Shown: positions 33,604-46,420, counted from the first letter of the stretch. The stretch: 64,000 bases of DNA from Camellia lanceoleosa (GCA_025200525.1 CM045768.1:50910925-50974924), one strand, 5' to 3'. The notes: generated from the letters alone by a model not told the origin. Made by a program: numbers and translations.

Positions 33604-36158
33604 TGTCACGACCCAAACCCGCCCCTATAGGTTTAGCGTCGTAGCCAGCTAGTAATCCTTGGATTACCAAAGGCCTTTTAATAAAACAACATATAATTAG
33701 GGACTGCGGAAGCAAATATACAAAATATACATAGTCCATAGAGCTGCGCAGACATACATAGGATAGAAATTTGAAACCTTATAAAATATACACATAAGAT
33801 GTCATGTCCAAATAAGTCTCGCAACACCGTGCAAGCGTCATCAAAAGAGACTTAGCCCAGTATACAGATAAACAAAACAAGATAAAACATAAATGTTCTT
33901 AACATTATACACAAAATAACTCTTGACATGGTTCTCAAAACTCGACTTCTAGACACGGGAAGCTCCCCGAGAGGCACGATGGCTAACTGACCCCAAAAAT
34001 TTCCAGGTAGCAGCTTAGGCCTAGTCACGCGCTTGCTCACCTACATACATAATATAAATAGTGAGCGGGAGCCTAGTAAATAATAATAAAGTAAAGGGTT
34101 TTAATAAACGATGTCCACACCAGATTTATAAATCAGAATTCAAATTCAGAAACAGAATCATGTTCATATTCATATTCATATTCTTGTTCGAATCATATAT
34201 AGAAATCAGAGTTCATGCTTAATCTTACGTGGTACATCCATTAGCGCTAAAAGAATAGATGCAAAACATATGGTGGTTATGAGTAACTAGTTCCATAAAG
34301 GAAATTCCAGATCCGAGTAACAGATGACAGATATGCTGAGCTCCATGATAGAGCCTCTGATATGGGTAATAGAGTGCAACCATAATAAGTTCCATAATGG
34401 AACCTCCGATACTAGGTAACAGCTAACAGATATCACATGATGTTAAGGATGCCACAAATACATTATCAAAAATTGGACAACCATTCATTGTACAAAATAT
34501 AGCATTTCAAAAAATAGATCTTATTTTATCATACAGAAATTAAATAAAGTTAAACATAGTTTTACTAAGTTATTACTCACAGATGGCTCCAATTGTAGAA
34601 CAGATGAAGCAGACAGATCAGATAGCTTATGGCGTGTGACCTACAAACAATACATAACATGTACATATTAAAACACGAACCTAGGATTCATTACAATCAT
34701 TGCATTTCGTTCTTAGTGTATTTCTAAGTCTTATCCACATTATCATGTCTTAATCTTGGCCTAGGAATGCCTAGGATGAAATGAGGATGTTGAAATGCAA
34801 TTGAACTCATTTAACAAAACTTGTTGAAAACAGGAGTCTCGCTTGAGCGCAACTTCCTTCATTCGAGCGGACATGCAAAATGTAAGTGGTCGCTCGAGTG
34901 TACATTCTTTAGCTCGAGCGGTCTGTAAAAGTACTAGTTGTGTGATTTTCACGCTCAACAGACGCTTGACGGTCACTCGAGCATGAGACTCAGGTTTTCG
35001 CTCCAACACAACTCCTATCGTTCGAGCGATCTACAAAACATATGAACTTTTGGGAGCACGCATTTTATGCTTGAGCCAACTTTTGGTCACTCGAGCGGAA
35101 ATGTAAAAAATAAAGATGGTTGCTCGAGTGCAAGATCTGTCATTCGAGCGGAGAGGTCGAATTCTGGAATTTTCAGATTTACCTCCAAGCTTCCAAACTC
35201 AAATCAAATACTTCAAAACTTATGCTTTTGGGCCAAAAACTTGTGGAATCATATCTGAACTTGGAAAACATTGGGAATTCTAAATCATTTCGCAAAATGA
35301 AAGCCCAAAAGCTTGCCAATTGTGCAAAACAAAACTCAATTCTTAGAAAACATAACATGCATGTATTGCCTTAACTTCAAAACTTCCAAAACATGATCTA
35401 ATGACACTAAATGATATGAAACTTAATGAATTCCTAAAACTAAGGTGAATTAGTAACATGCATGAGGAAATTGTTGGCAAAATAACTTCAAAATGCTATG
35501 AAATTTACATGCATGCGAGATATGGCTCAATTTTATCAATTCTAACTCAATCCTTGTATCATCTAACTTAATTCTCTAGAGTTCATGTCCTACACATCAT
35601 AATTGTAAAATCTAAGGGTTGAATTCTTACCAAGGCTTGTCAATGTGAGAGCTAGAAGCTTGATTCTTGTGTTTCTAAGTCCAATTCCTTCAATTTCTAG
35701 CAAATTCCTCCCAATCTCAAGTGTTGATATCAAATTCTCACTCTTGCTCTCTTTCTTCCTCTCTCTCACGTTGTATAGGCTCAAAATGATGAGTAGATTG
35801 TGACTCAAAGTGGTGTATAAGCCTTTTATAGGCTTGGTTAAGAAAATTAATTAACTCCACCAATCAACTGAGTATTAATTATTCTAATTATTTCGTTCCA
35901 AATTGAATTTCAATTAAACCTACCACAATGTTCTAAAAATTCCAACTAACACATATACCAAGTTAATTTCGTGATCGAATGCCAATAAGGTCTTTAATTC
36001 GTAGAATAAAACAAAAACATAAACAGATATTCCTATCGCAGATAGATATAAACACAAATAATGTAATGCACATGTAATTAACTCATGATTTCATCTTAAT
36101 TACTTATTAGGCATAATTAAGCATGGATTAACATTAATCATGGATCGGGGTTATTACA
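33604..36158 (-). mobile_element. Inner solo LTR (gypsy-type)
   Basis: The left end TGTCACGACCCAAACCC and right end GGGGTTATTACA read on the minus strand as TGTAATAACCCC ... GGGTCGTGACA, a typical plant gypsy LTR form. Flanks CTTTG (33599-33603) and CTCTG (36159-36163) are a 5-bp duplication with one change. A TATA box CCTATAAAAGG lies on the minus strand near 35825, followed by pyrimidine/GAGA-rich leader sequence. About 2.55 kb, no internal genes. It is inserted in the outer LTR. Confidence 0.75.
34836..35160. repeat. Cluster of (CG)CTCGAGCG-type words
   Basis: Nine to eleven variants of GCTCGAGCG, ATTCGAGCGG, ACTCGAGCAT and CTTGAGCG are spaced about 25-45 bp apart within the inner LTR. 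They are partly palindromic and far more GC-rich than the surroundings. Confidence 0.65.
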
Positions 36159-37062
36159 CTCTGTTTCAATGAAACTAATTTTCCTTGAAAGATAACTCCT
36201 TAAGAAAGATTTTGACATAAAAATTAGGTCCATAATATTTTTATAAATTTTTCTAGAATTTTTTTAATTTGGCTGTAAAACAGATTTTTCATGCACGATA
36301 CTCAAAATAAGAAGATTTGAGAGAAAAGTGGCCAACTAAGAGAAATTTTTCCCTTCTTTTGTGATGAAAACATACTAAATAATGTATTAATAACTCAAAT
36401 TTTTAGAGTGATGGTGTTCCTTTAAAAAAAAATGTGAGATATGGGAAGAAAAAGGTAGTTTTGCATCTATTAAACCCAATTCATCAACTTTGAACACATG
36501 AACACAATTACAACACATCTAAAAATATTATTTCAAGACTCTAATAACATGTATTTGGAAAAAGAAAATAAAAAAGAGAGTTGTTTTGTGGCTTACTTAA
36601 AGTTAGGTGAAGTACATGCACAATTTTTCTCTTATTTTCCCCTCCTCCACTACCAAAGTTCACTCTCTTCTTCTTCTTTCTTTCTCGCAACTGAATGAAG
36701 TGCTTGTGTGTGTGTTCTTGTATGTAAAATGCTAAGGAAGGGGTTGTTTTATAATAAAATTGGTGTGAAAGGTCCAAAATGCCCTTTGATTGGAATTGAA
36801 TGAGATGTTTTGAATTTAGTTTGAATCCAATGAAATAGTAGAAGTTTAAAGGCCTTAATTAGGTTCCTAAACATGATCTAGTTAGTATTTTCCTCCTAAT
36901 CAAACCAACCTAGTTGTACATATACATATATAAAAGTTTGTACCAAGTCAAAGATATTTTCCATAATTTATGCAAGCTTGTCCCAAAAAGTACATTCATC
37001 ATATTTTCAAGGTGATGGCCATCCATGTGATGGTGAATTGATGGACTTGTTTTATATATATA

Positions 37063-37254
37063 CTAGCGTATGCTCGTGCCTGAAGGTACGGTGTAAATAA
37101 TATTAGGACTAGAATATAATTGTAATCCCAACACTATTTAAATTTATTTTTTAATTTGATAAAATCACAAATTTATTATAAAATTTTGGAGTTCTCATAA
37201 AACTCTTCACGAAAACTCGTTTTTGCTTATATAATATATAGCTAGATAGATAGA
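37063..37254 (-). mobile_element. Short Helitron, minus strand
   Basis: Read on the minus strand it begins near 37254 with TCTATCTATCTAGC...TATATAAGCAAAAAC. It ends with a 7-bp imperfect stem, CGTACCTTCAGGCACG, and CTAG (37066-37063) followed by T. About 190 bp. The 5' boundary is approximate because of a TATC microsatellite. Confidence 0.45.
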
Positions 37255-37327
37255 TGTGCCTAACATACATACAATTTTCACAGGCATACATACAATACTG
37301 CTTTTGCTTATATAATTGTATGGAAAT

Positions 37328-37373
37328 TGTATGTATGCCCGTAATGTCCTAGTATATTACGGGCATACATACA
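37328..37373. repeat. 18-bp perfect palindrome with 10-bp loop
   Basis: TGTATGTATGCCCGTAAT (37328-37345) and its exact complement (37356-37373) enclose GTCCTAGTAT. Related GCATACATACAAT words also lie at 37285-37300. Strong stem-loop potential; function unknown. Confidence 0.8.
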
Positions 37374-37399
37374 TTGTATGGAAATATGTGTAAAATATA

Positions 37400-38211
37400 T
37401 TGAACACAAAGGAGAAAATAAAAGAAATAAACAAATAGAGAGAAAAATAAAAACGGGAGAAAATAAAAAAATAAAAATAAAAGAGAGAGGAAGGCGGGAT
37501 CATGGGATCATAGAAGGAGGGGTGTGAGAAAATGAAAAAGTAAGAGAGAGAGAGAGAGAGAGAGAGAAGCAGGAAAGTAGAAAATGTACATGTAAAACAT
37601 TTTTTGAAAAATATATCTCAGCCGTTGTTTTATAATTTGAATAGATCTAAGCTGTCCAAATGTCCTAGTAGGATAAATGTGTGTAGGACAAATTCAAAAA
37701 CCATCCTACTTTATTAAAATATCTTAAAGATTCATATGAGGTCTAAATTTACTAAATCTATCAGGTATTTAATATATTTAAAAATAATAATTAATTGTTC
37801 AAATTCACTTAATTTGTGGACTAAAAAATTCATTAATATAATCTCCATTACGCACAGTAATTTGGCTTCTAATTCTGGAATCGCAGACTTTTCCATATAA
37901 TATGAATAAGAATAATTGAACAAAAATGAGAAAATAAAAAAATAAACAAATAGAGAGAAAAATAAAAATGGGAGAAAATAAAAAAAAATAAAAAGAAAAG
38001 AGAGAGGAAGGTGGGATCATGAGATCATAGAATGATGGGTGAGAAAATGAAAAAGTAAGAGAGAGAAGCAAAAAAATAGAAAATGTACATGTAGAATATT
38101 TTTTGAAAAATATATCTTAGCCGTTGTTTTATACTTTGAATAGATCTGAGCCGTCCAAATGTCCTAGTAGGACAAATGTGTGTAGGACAAATTCAAAAAG
38201 TATCATATTTT
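37400..38211 (+). repeat. Direct duplication of ~305 bp
   Basis: Copies at about 37400-37712 and 37916-38211 share ATAAACAAATAGAGAG, GGGATCATG(G/A)GATCATAG, AAAATGTACATGTA and GTCCTAGTAGGA in the same order. The first copy has an expanded (GA)n tract (37543-37567). The intervening 200 bp is AT-rich. Confidence 0.75.
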
Positions 38212-38766
38212 ATTATATATATATATATTGCTTACAATTGTTGGAATTTATAAAATATAATGCTTAAAAAAAAGATTTTTTGGTATAAGTGTATATATAT
38301 GTATATTTGTATAATGGTACTAGTTTTGGGTCAAAATATGATTCAAGAAAAATGTGAGGGCTTGGGCTCAATTAAAATATCTATTTCAATTGTGGAGTTA
38401 ATAAATTAGTGTTAGAAAAAATAATTCGTTTTGTATTATCTTGATTTGAATTTAAAGGTTAATAATCGAACGAAAATTGTGAAAACCAAAAATTAAGGTT
38501 TAGAGTGATTAATCTAAAATTTCATAATTAAATAATTAACATTAGATTGTTAGAAATGATTTTTAAGCATCCAAGGTCGATTAGGGTTTGTATGGGTTCA
38601 TTCGTAATGAGTTTTCGATTCTAAGGTTTAATTTGCGAATAATCAACAAACTAAAGGCTTTATTATAATAACCCAAAATTTAGGGACCTAATAAAGTTTA
38701 CTAAAGTTAGGGGTCTCACATACTCTTAAATGAAATTTCAATAACCTCCTCCGCCACCTTTCACAC

Positions 38767-39477
38767 TAGGGGTGCTAATGGTTCGGTGGCGGCTGGAAAA
38801 CCTTTAATTTGTCATCCGCCCGTCGGATTGGCAAATTAGAAAAAATTGATTTGCATCCGTCGCCAGATTGGCCAATGCAGATTGAGTAGATTGGCAGATT
38901 AATGTGAATCAATTTGGCGGTTTAAACGTTTATAAATTTTGAACATAATTCAAGAATTTGTCAACATTTTTTTTGATAACAATCCAACTCAACATAACCA
39001 AAAGATTATCAAGTAAATTGTCAAATACCAATAATAAATAGATATAAGCATTATCAAAACTATTTTATTACTTTTTTTATTTAAAAACTATATTATTTTA
39101 TTTTTTTAAAAAATGACAAAATTAAATCTTATACTTTCCACACATAAATATCAAATATTAACACTTACCATTTGATAAAAGGATTTCCAAATTGAAAACA
39201 CAACAAAATATCTAAACTCTTTTTCAATTGAAAACATAAACAGAATATCTAAATAAATTAAAACATACAAAGTCTTACAAATTACTAGGGGTGCCTGCAG
39301 TTTGGCGGTTCGGTTACGACCAAAGAAATTTCAAATCTGCCATCTGTTCAAAACTAGGCGGATTGAAAAAAATCAATCCGCAACCGTCTACTCGTTATCA
39401 TGCATCCGTCCAAAATGCGGCAGATCAATTCAGTTCTGTCAGTTTATACGGATTGAAATACACACTGAGCATCCCTA
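38767..39477. mobile_element. hAT-like element
   Basis: Ends TAGGGGTGCTAATGG and (reverse complement) TAGGGATGCTCAGTG fit hAT termini. Flanks TTTCACAC (38759-38766) and CCTCACAC (39478-39485) share six of eight bases. A second TAGGGGTGC end at about 39287 and repeated GGCGG(A/T)T/AATCCG words suggest two related copies joined or nested. No transposase. Confidence 0.6.
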
Positions 39478-39626
39478 CCTCACACTATTAGATAAATTAG
39501 TATGAGCTGAATTCAAATGTAATCTTAAAAATAGTAATAAGGAAAAGTAATATATTTATCATAAATAGAAATGTTATAACGAGAGGAAGATCTAAGTTGA
39601 CATAAGATGTGATAATAAAATAATAC

Positions 39627-40387
39627 TGTTGGCTACATATTTTGTATAAGCCAATTACAATTCGACGCGTGGCAGAATAAGGGTAATACAGGAAGACTAT
39701 TCAAGTCTTTGATCATGATCGTACACGTGACAGTTAGTATTGGTTATTACGAGATCTTAGTAGCATTGGATCAGCAAAGAGATGCCAAGTGATATGGCTT
39801 CAACGGTTACTCACATTCAAATTCAAAATTAGAAGGGAAGCCTAACTGCAAATGATGGCATAGTGGAACTAATTATAAGGCAACATGGTCAGCGATCATG
39901 GAGGAGCTGTTCGACGGTTGGAAATGCAGTTCGATGGTCATCCTTGAGAAGTATAAATAGCAGAGAAGGCCCTAGAAAAAAGCCCCAAACTCAGATCAAA
40001 AAAACCAGTCTTATTCTACTTTATTTCCTTTCTAGTTTTACATTTCCTGTTCTTTATATTTCTGTGCTTTAAAATTCCTGCACTGCACTTCGTTTATAGG
40101 AGTAGTTTCAAGTAGACTATTACTGTAAACCTCTACGAGGTTGACTTTGGATCATTGTAAGTTTTTTTCATTTTAATGAAATGCTTCAATTGTTCTTCAT
40201 TTAATTGTTATTTGCTTAATTCTCCTAAATCAAGCCACCAGTAAAAGTCCTCTTCATTGAGGCTGAAAGAACTAAAACACAATCGTCTGATAATTGGTTG
40301 GCAATTAATTTTCTGTAAGGACTGATTGATCCTTACTGGCACGCTCATAATTACAAAAGTAACCTTTGAAAGCCAAAAAAGCAAACA
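39627..40387 (+). repeat. 5' LTR of the Tat element
   Basis: 761 bp, matching 54314-55073 along its whole length. Contains a TATA box at 39952-39959 and AATGAAATG-like sequence downstream. Starts TG and ends CA. Confidence 0.93.
39952..39959 (+). promoter_or_regulatory. TATA box in 5' LTR
   Basis: TATAAATA, conserved in the 3' LTR at 54639-54646. It would drive the genomic RNA from about 25-35 nt downstream. Confidence 0.65.
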
Positions 40388-40395
40388 TATATTTT

Positions 40396-40413
40396 TGGCA
40401 CGCCCAGTGGGAC
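40396..40413 (+). promoter_or_regulatory. Primer-binding-site region
   Basis: TGGCACGCCCAGTGGGAC starts 8 bp after the LTR. TGG(C/A)-initial tracts just inside the 5' LTR are where a tRNA 3' end primes minus-strand DNA. The matching tRNA was not determined. Confidence 0.55.
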
Positions 40414-40421
40414 TAATTGAA

Positions 40422-43400
40422 ATGGCTAGACGTAGGAGACAAAGAGAAAATGAACGCTTGGAAGAAGGCGTGGAAGGAGAAGTAGAAATACCTAATCTAG
40501 AGGATAATGTGACAACACATCCTATGAAGACACCTATTTTATCAGAACCTATGGTCGAACAAACCAGCACTTCGGTACAAGTACCACATGTTCAGAATAT
40601 TGGACGAGGCCAAGGAATTGGACCATCCACTGTTCCATCTACTCAGCCAATGAATCCATAGGGTGGCCTAGTAGATGCCATGGGACAGCAGTTAATGAAT
40701 ACAATGGAAAGGTGGGCAATCCTTTTTGGATCGAATGAATACCCACCAACCAACAAACACAAGACACACGGAAGATATTCCAAATGTCTCTCAGAAAAGA
40801 TTGGCTAGAGATAAACAGCCTATGCAAATTAATGGACATTCTAATGGTCAAACTAGCAATCAAAACTATAAAAGACCATCACCTCAGTCTTCGTATGAAC
40901 CTATTTCGAGGTCTATGGCAGGTTAAAATGCATCAGTACTTAACAATGAAGCTATGCAAGTTGGCGGATATGGCCTAGTACAAGAAAATGGCATAAGAAT
41001 GGTCCCAAATCCCATGTTCGAAGCCATACCTGGCACGAGGGGGTTCACTAATCCCTTGTTCGAATTTATACTCTGGGGGTTGGAAGGTTTTCCTACAAAT
41101 GGAAGAGACATAACACCAGTTCCAACACCTTTCGCAGGTCCTTTTGCAGGACAGACTCAAAGGGGTTACCCACACCCTCAACAGCAACTGGCACCACAGG
41201 GACAACCAGTCCCAAATATACCACCTTATGGACCATGAAGACCCCAGGCACAAGATTGTCCACCAAACCCTGTGTTTGTTCCTCCAGTAGTGGTTCAGCA
41301 GGCACAAAATATGGTCCCTAAGGACCAAATTGCTGATATTTTTAGAGAGATGTGTGGACCGATGACTCGGGGGGTCCAAACTCCTGTGTACAGGAAATCG
41401 TACCCAGAATGGGTACATAGGGTACATGAATACCCAAGAGGTTTCAGGATACCAGATTTTGCCTTTTTTTATGGAAATGGAAACCAGTCAATAGTGGAGC
41501 ATATTGCTAGGTTTGCTGCTCAATGCGGTGAATTTACTAATAATGACTATATGAAGTTAAGATTATTCCCAAATTCTCTAATTGGGGGAGCATTTGTATA
41601 GTATATTAACCTTACACCTGGCTCTATCCAAACTTGGCAACAAATGGAAGAGGCATTTCATGCCCAATTCTTCCAATCGAAGCCAGAGGTTTCCATGGCA
41701 GACTTGGCAAGATTGAGTCAAAGGCCTGATGAAAAGGCTACTCAGTTTATTGCTAGATTTAAAAGAGCACGAAACAAATGTAGGGTCATCCTACCAGAGC
41801 CAGAATTCGTGAGATTGGCTCAAAATGGCTTAGAGTTTAGGCTTCGAAAGAAGTTTGACTCAACTGAGTTCAGAGACTTGGTGGAACTAACTTATAAGGT
41901 GTCTAGGTATGAAGCATTACTAGAGAAGGAACAAGATCGAAATAATGCATCATACAAGACATATTATAGAGATCCTAATTATGAGATTGATGCAGCAGAG
42001 ATTGTAGGGAAAGAACCTGTGATCTGTGAGGCATTAATTCATAAGGACACAACAATTGACCAGCAGTTTAAAAAGAAAGATCTTCATAGGAAATACTCTT
42101 TCGATTTAACGAAGGCAGATGACATTTTTGATCATTTGCTTGCTGCCAACTTCCTTAAGTTACCAAAAGGAGTCAAAATTCCATCTCCAGATGAACTTAA
42201 AGGAAAAGTGTATTGTAAATGGCATAATTCTTAGTCTCACTTGACTAAAAACTATATTATTTTTTGAAATAGGATCCAAGAACAAATTCGGAAAAGAAGT
42301 TTAAAATTCCCAGCTAAAGTAGATAAACCCATGGGGATCGACAGTAATCCATTTCCAGAAATTGAAGAGGTGGCAGCTAATGTCATTATGCCAAACTTCC
42401 AGAACTTGTCCTTGAAAGAATTGGAAGAAGTCAATGTGCAGATGCATGTTGCCAACAAGTCAACTATTAAGAAAGACACTGGAAATCTACCAGCTATTGG
42501 ACAAGGTTTCTCACACCAGAAGGAAGACTCTGATGAAGAAGCACTGGATAACAATTCTTTAGAGGCAGCTGTAATGCAAAGGATATGTCTCAGGTGCAGA
42601 CTGAGCTACAAGTGGTTAAAAGGGCTTCAAATTGATGGGAAGCAGTATTACAAGGATATGCAGAGGCGTCCTAAACCAACCAATGCTTATAACAAAAGGC
42701 CATACCCAACTAGTGTTAGGCAGCAGCCATTAATGGTTGAACCAACAACTGATAGAATGTATTCTAAAGGCAAGAGACCTTTATATGAGTCCAGGCCACG
42801 TAATTATTACAGAATGGGAAACAGTCATCCTGAAAGGAGACTGGAGAAGGGTTCAGTTTATGGGATCAAAGCCAAAGATTGGCCCCCTAGACCAGCCTCA
42901 CGCAGGACAGAAAGTGGCTACCTTCATTAAAGGCATGAGTTAGGCCTAAAACATGAAATCAGGGCTAAGCAGTGGCCTTCACAGCCAGCTTCGAAGATGG
43001 CTTCGAAAGAAGAAAGAAACAGTTCAACAGTCGAGTCAGTAAGTTTGTGGGTACTTGGAGTTCCAGATTAGTTTGTGATGTAGAACAAACCTAGAGAAGT
43101 GTCTACCCAAAGAGATGTTGTTGGAAACCAAGGTAGGATGGTCAAACCTCCTTTGGTGGCTCCGAACAATTGGATATCGCTTAAACACCCAAAAACAAAG
43201 GAACCAGATATGGTCCCCATAATTTCTAGATCACAAAGGAGAAAAATTCAGTGTAGGTACACTCAGTACCAGAAAGACCTTAACGAAAGTGGAGAAAACT
43301 CTTCATTGGTCCAGACAGGAAAGAAGAATCCAAAGTCAGACCATACTCCAAAACCAACTCTACAAGACAAAATGGGTTGTAGCATAGAACAATTGGCCAA

Positions 43401-43440
43401 AGTTCACTCTGAACTAAAGCCAGAGAGAAGTCCAGTCTAG
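40422..43440 (+). pseudogene. gag: gag of the Tat element (broken)
   Basis: The start is placed at ATG 40422 (MARRRRQREN), soon after the primer site. Continuous gag-type sequence follows through frame changes near 40,715, with in-frame stops ending at 40661, 40926, 41238, 41601, 42234 and 42930. The Retrotrans_gag core lies at about 41620-41950 (WQQMEEAFHAQFFQ ... FIARFKRARNKCR). A zinc-knuckle-like segment at about 42210-42270 has CKWHNS and SH, but a Tyr stands where the last Cys is expected and a stop splits it. The Gag product would form the cytoplasmic particle packaging element RNA. Downstream of about 42,950 the sequence is basic and poorly recognisable. Non-functional in this copy. 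Confidence 0.85.
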
Positions 43441-43562
43441 CAGGATTGGAGAAGGCTTTGATGGAGAGTGATAGCGAGACAGAAGAAGAAGTTGGCCTAG
43501 GCCAAAAGAAAGAAATGGTTGAGGAAGAAATGTTCGAAGCCTTCATGGCTGAATAGACGTTT

Positions 43563-44530
43563 TTGGTTGAAAAGACAGTCAAAAAAGACCATTCGAAGGA
43601 GTTTGTTAGTAATGAAATGCCAGAATGCAGCATGGAAGATACTTCTGAAGTAACTGAACAAGGTGGCCAAGAGGAGAAACAGGCACAGCCAGCCATCCAA
43701 TTTGGCTCGTTTCCTCCAGTATTAGTGAACATGGTACACATATTACCGCATGAATTCCAAGCTAGAGATGAGAACCAAAAGGGTCAAGAAATTGACCCAA
43801 TTTCAGTCTCTAGTGAAGACTCACAAGTGAGTATGGTGCAAGATGAATCCGGAATAGCTACCCCAATGGAAACTGAATACGAGAGTGAAGAAGAGGTGAG
43901 TATTAACCTCTCATATCCTCTTGAGTATCCCTCGAACTCTATAACACAGCATGTCAAGCCTTTGTATATCAAGGCCTTCTTCGATGGGATACAATGAACC
44001 GAGTCTTGGTGGATAATGGGGCAGCAGTGAACTTACTACCGAAATCTTCCTTGAAGAAACTAGGGAAAAGGAACCCCAGGTTAATCCCAACCAGCACAAC
44101 CATTGCTAGCTTCGCTGGAGACAAACAGATGGCTCAGGGAATTCTGCCCGTCAACCTGAGTGTGGGAACCAGGGACTGTATGACGGCATTCTTCGTTATC
44201 GACAGCAATGCTAAGTACAATGCTTTACTTGGTAGAGATTGGATTCATACTAACAAGTGTGTGCCTTTTTCTTTGCATCAGAAAATAATGATGGCCTTGG
44301 GCAATGGAGAAACAGAGGAAATTGATGCAGATCCTCAACCCTTTATAGCCTGTGCAGACTTCGTAGAGACCAAATTGTATATTGAGGGAGTGATACCACT
44401 CGATAATCGAGAAAACTCGATGGCTCACCAAGTGACTACCGATGAGGAAGTGACACACCTGAAGCACTTAGTCCAGGAGAGTGCTGATGAAGAGGTTGTC
44501 GTTAAGGATAACAATGATGCTTGGCTGTAG
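43563..44530 (+). pseudogene. Protease region of the Tat element (frameshifted)
   Basis: Open frames 43563-43997 and 43994-44530 overlap in different phases. The join falls just before the aspartic protease site, where VDNGAAVNLLP gives Asp-Asn-Gly instead of the usual D-S/T-G. A downstream LLGRDWIH is the conserved C-terminal protease motif of this lineage. The enzyme would cut the Gag-Pol precursor. The frameshift and the Asn replacing Ser/Thr suggest loss of activity, although Asn is sometimes seen in plant gypsy proteases. Confidence 0.8.
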
Positions 44531-44678
44531 GCAAAGAAATGAAGCCCAAGAAGCCAAGTCTTTGGCTCTAATTAAGTTCTCAATATTGGATGTAAAATCA
44601 ATAGTCTAGAAAGTGCAAGAGCAAGAGAAAGAAGCCATGATAATTGGCTGCAAGCAGGAGTAGCAACAGGCCAGAGTT

Positions 44679-46420
44679 TTGGCCCTTGATAAATACTGTG
44701 CATTGGACATTGAAAGAAAAGTCCAGGAGATACAGGAAGAAAAAGCCTTATGGACAAACTTTGTCTATGAGGAGGAGGGTAAAGATGTTGAATCAAAGAA
44801 CCTTGGAGCAGAACAAAGCAAGGAGATTGCTTCGAAGGCAGAAGGAATCAAAGAAGGAGCTTCAGTAAGTTCTCAGATACAAGACCCCTTAGAAGAAGTA
44901 AATTTAGAGGAAGGTTTTATACAACAGCCCATCTATATAAGTGCTTGGTTGAATGCTCTTGACAGGAACCAGTTGTTGGTTGTTCTAAAGAAATATAAAG
45001 ATTGTTTTGCATGGTCTTATAATGAACTACTAGGATTGGATAGGTCAGTAGTAGAACATAGGTTTCCTATGAGGCCTAATTTCAAACCATACAAGCAAAA
45101 ACCAAGAAGAATGAGTCCAGAAGTGATTCAGAAAGTTAAAGAGGAAATTCTTAGACTACTCAAGACAGGTTTTATTAGGACAGCCAGGTATGTTGAATGG
45201 CTATCCAATATTGTGCCTGTAGTTAAGAAAAATGGTAAAATGAGGGTATGCATTGATTTCAGAAACTTAAATCCAGCAACTCCAAAAGATGAGTATCCTA
45301 TGTCTATAGTAGATTTGTTGGTAGACAGTTCAGCAGGGCATCAAATTTTATCAATGATGGATGGGCACTCTGGTTATAACCAAATCTGCATTGCATAGGA
45401 GGATGTTCACAAGACAGCATTCAGATGTCATAGGAATATTGGCACCTTCGAATGGGTTAAAATGCCATTTGGCCTGAAGAATGCTGGGGCTACATATCAG
45501 AGGGTTATGAACACTATCTTTCATGACCTCATTAGAGGGTATTTAGAGTGTTATATTGATGACATTGTAGTGAAATCCCAATCCATGGAGGAGCATCTGT
45601 TTTACTTAGAAGCAGCTTTTGAAAGAATGAGAAAGTTCAAGTTGAAACTCAATCCTCTTAAATGTGCTTTTGGCGTATCATCTGGAAACTTCTTGGGCTA
45701 TGTAGTACACAAGAAAGGAATACAGATTAACCAGAATAACGCCAAAGTCATCATTGAAGCCAGACCTCCATCAAGTAAGAAAGAATTACAAAAGTTCCTT
45801 GGACAGGTTAATTTTCTTCGAAGATTCATTTCGAATACTGCAGGGAAAACTAAAGTATTTTCTTCCTTGTTAAGGCTAAAAGATGAAAATAAATTTGTGT
45901 GGACAGCAGAGCATCAAATTACTTTCAAAGGAATCAAAGCCTATTTGGCCAACCCTCCAGTGCTGATGCCACCAAAGGGTGATAAGCCCTTGAAGTTGTA
46001 CATAGCTGCAGCAGAAGATTCATTAGGAGCTTTCTTAGCCCAAGACAATGAAGAAGGCAAGGAGCAAGCTGTTTATTACCTTAGTAGATTTCTAAATTCT
46101 TGTGAATGTAAATACTCAGCTGTTGAAAAGCTGTGCCTTGCATTGTATTTTGCTGCAATGAAATTAAGATACTATCTTTTGCCTACAACTGTCTTGGTAA
46201 TTGCAACCACAGATTTGGTTAAGTATATGTTATCTAGACCTATGTTGAGGGAAAGAATTGGCAAATGGATACTAGCCTTATCAGAATTTCATTTAGAATA
46301 TGTTCTCCAAAAGGCAATAAAAGGACAAGTTTTAGCTAATTTTTTGGCAGACCATCCATCTCAAACAGAAAGCCAAGAGATAATAGAACTTGGTATGGCT
46401 AGTGTTGAACTATGGCAAAT
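44679..46420 (+). pseudogene. pol: Reverse transcriptase and RNase H (one stop)
   Basis: The RT domain spans about 44960-45760: FKPYKQKPRRMSPE, the palm segment CIDFRNLNPATPKDEYPM, MMDGHSGYNQI, MPFGLKNAGATYQR and the catalytic YIDDIVVKS. The gypsy RNase H follows (about 45880-46350) with YIAAAEDSLGAFLAQ and AVYYLSRFLN. One TAG, at 45396-45398, interrupts the frame between motifs B and C, and there are no frameshifts here. These enzymes copy the element RNA into DNA and remove the RNA strand. Better preserved than gag and integrase. Confidence 0.92.

Larger units (their letters stand above)
32471..38720 (-). mobile_element. Outer solo LTR (gypsy-type) with nested insertions
   Basis: The left end TGTAACGCCCC and right end GGGGTCTCACA are bounded by a perfect 5-bp duplication, TACTC (32466-32470 and 38721-38725). 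Read on the minus strand it starts TGTGAGACCCC and ends GGGGCGTTACA, a form common in plant gypsy LTRs. A TATA-like TTATAAAAC lies near 36751 in that orientation. No gag or pol is present. Inside are a second LTR (33604-36158), a short Helitron (37063-37254) and a duplicated segment (37400-38211). Removing the first two leaves roughly 3.5 kb. The solo-LTR call rests on the ends and the target duplication. Confidence 0.75.
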
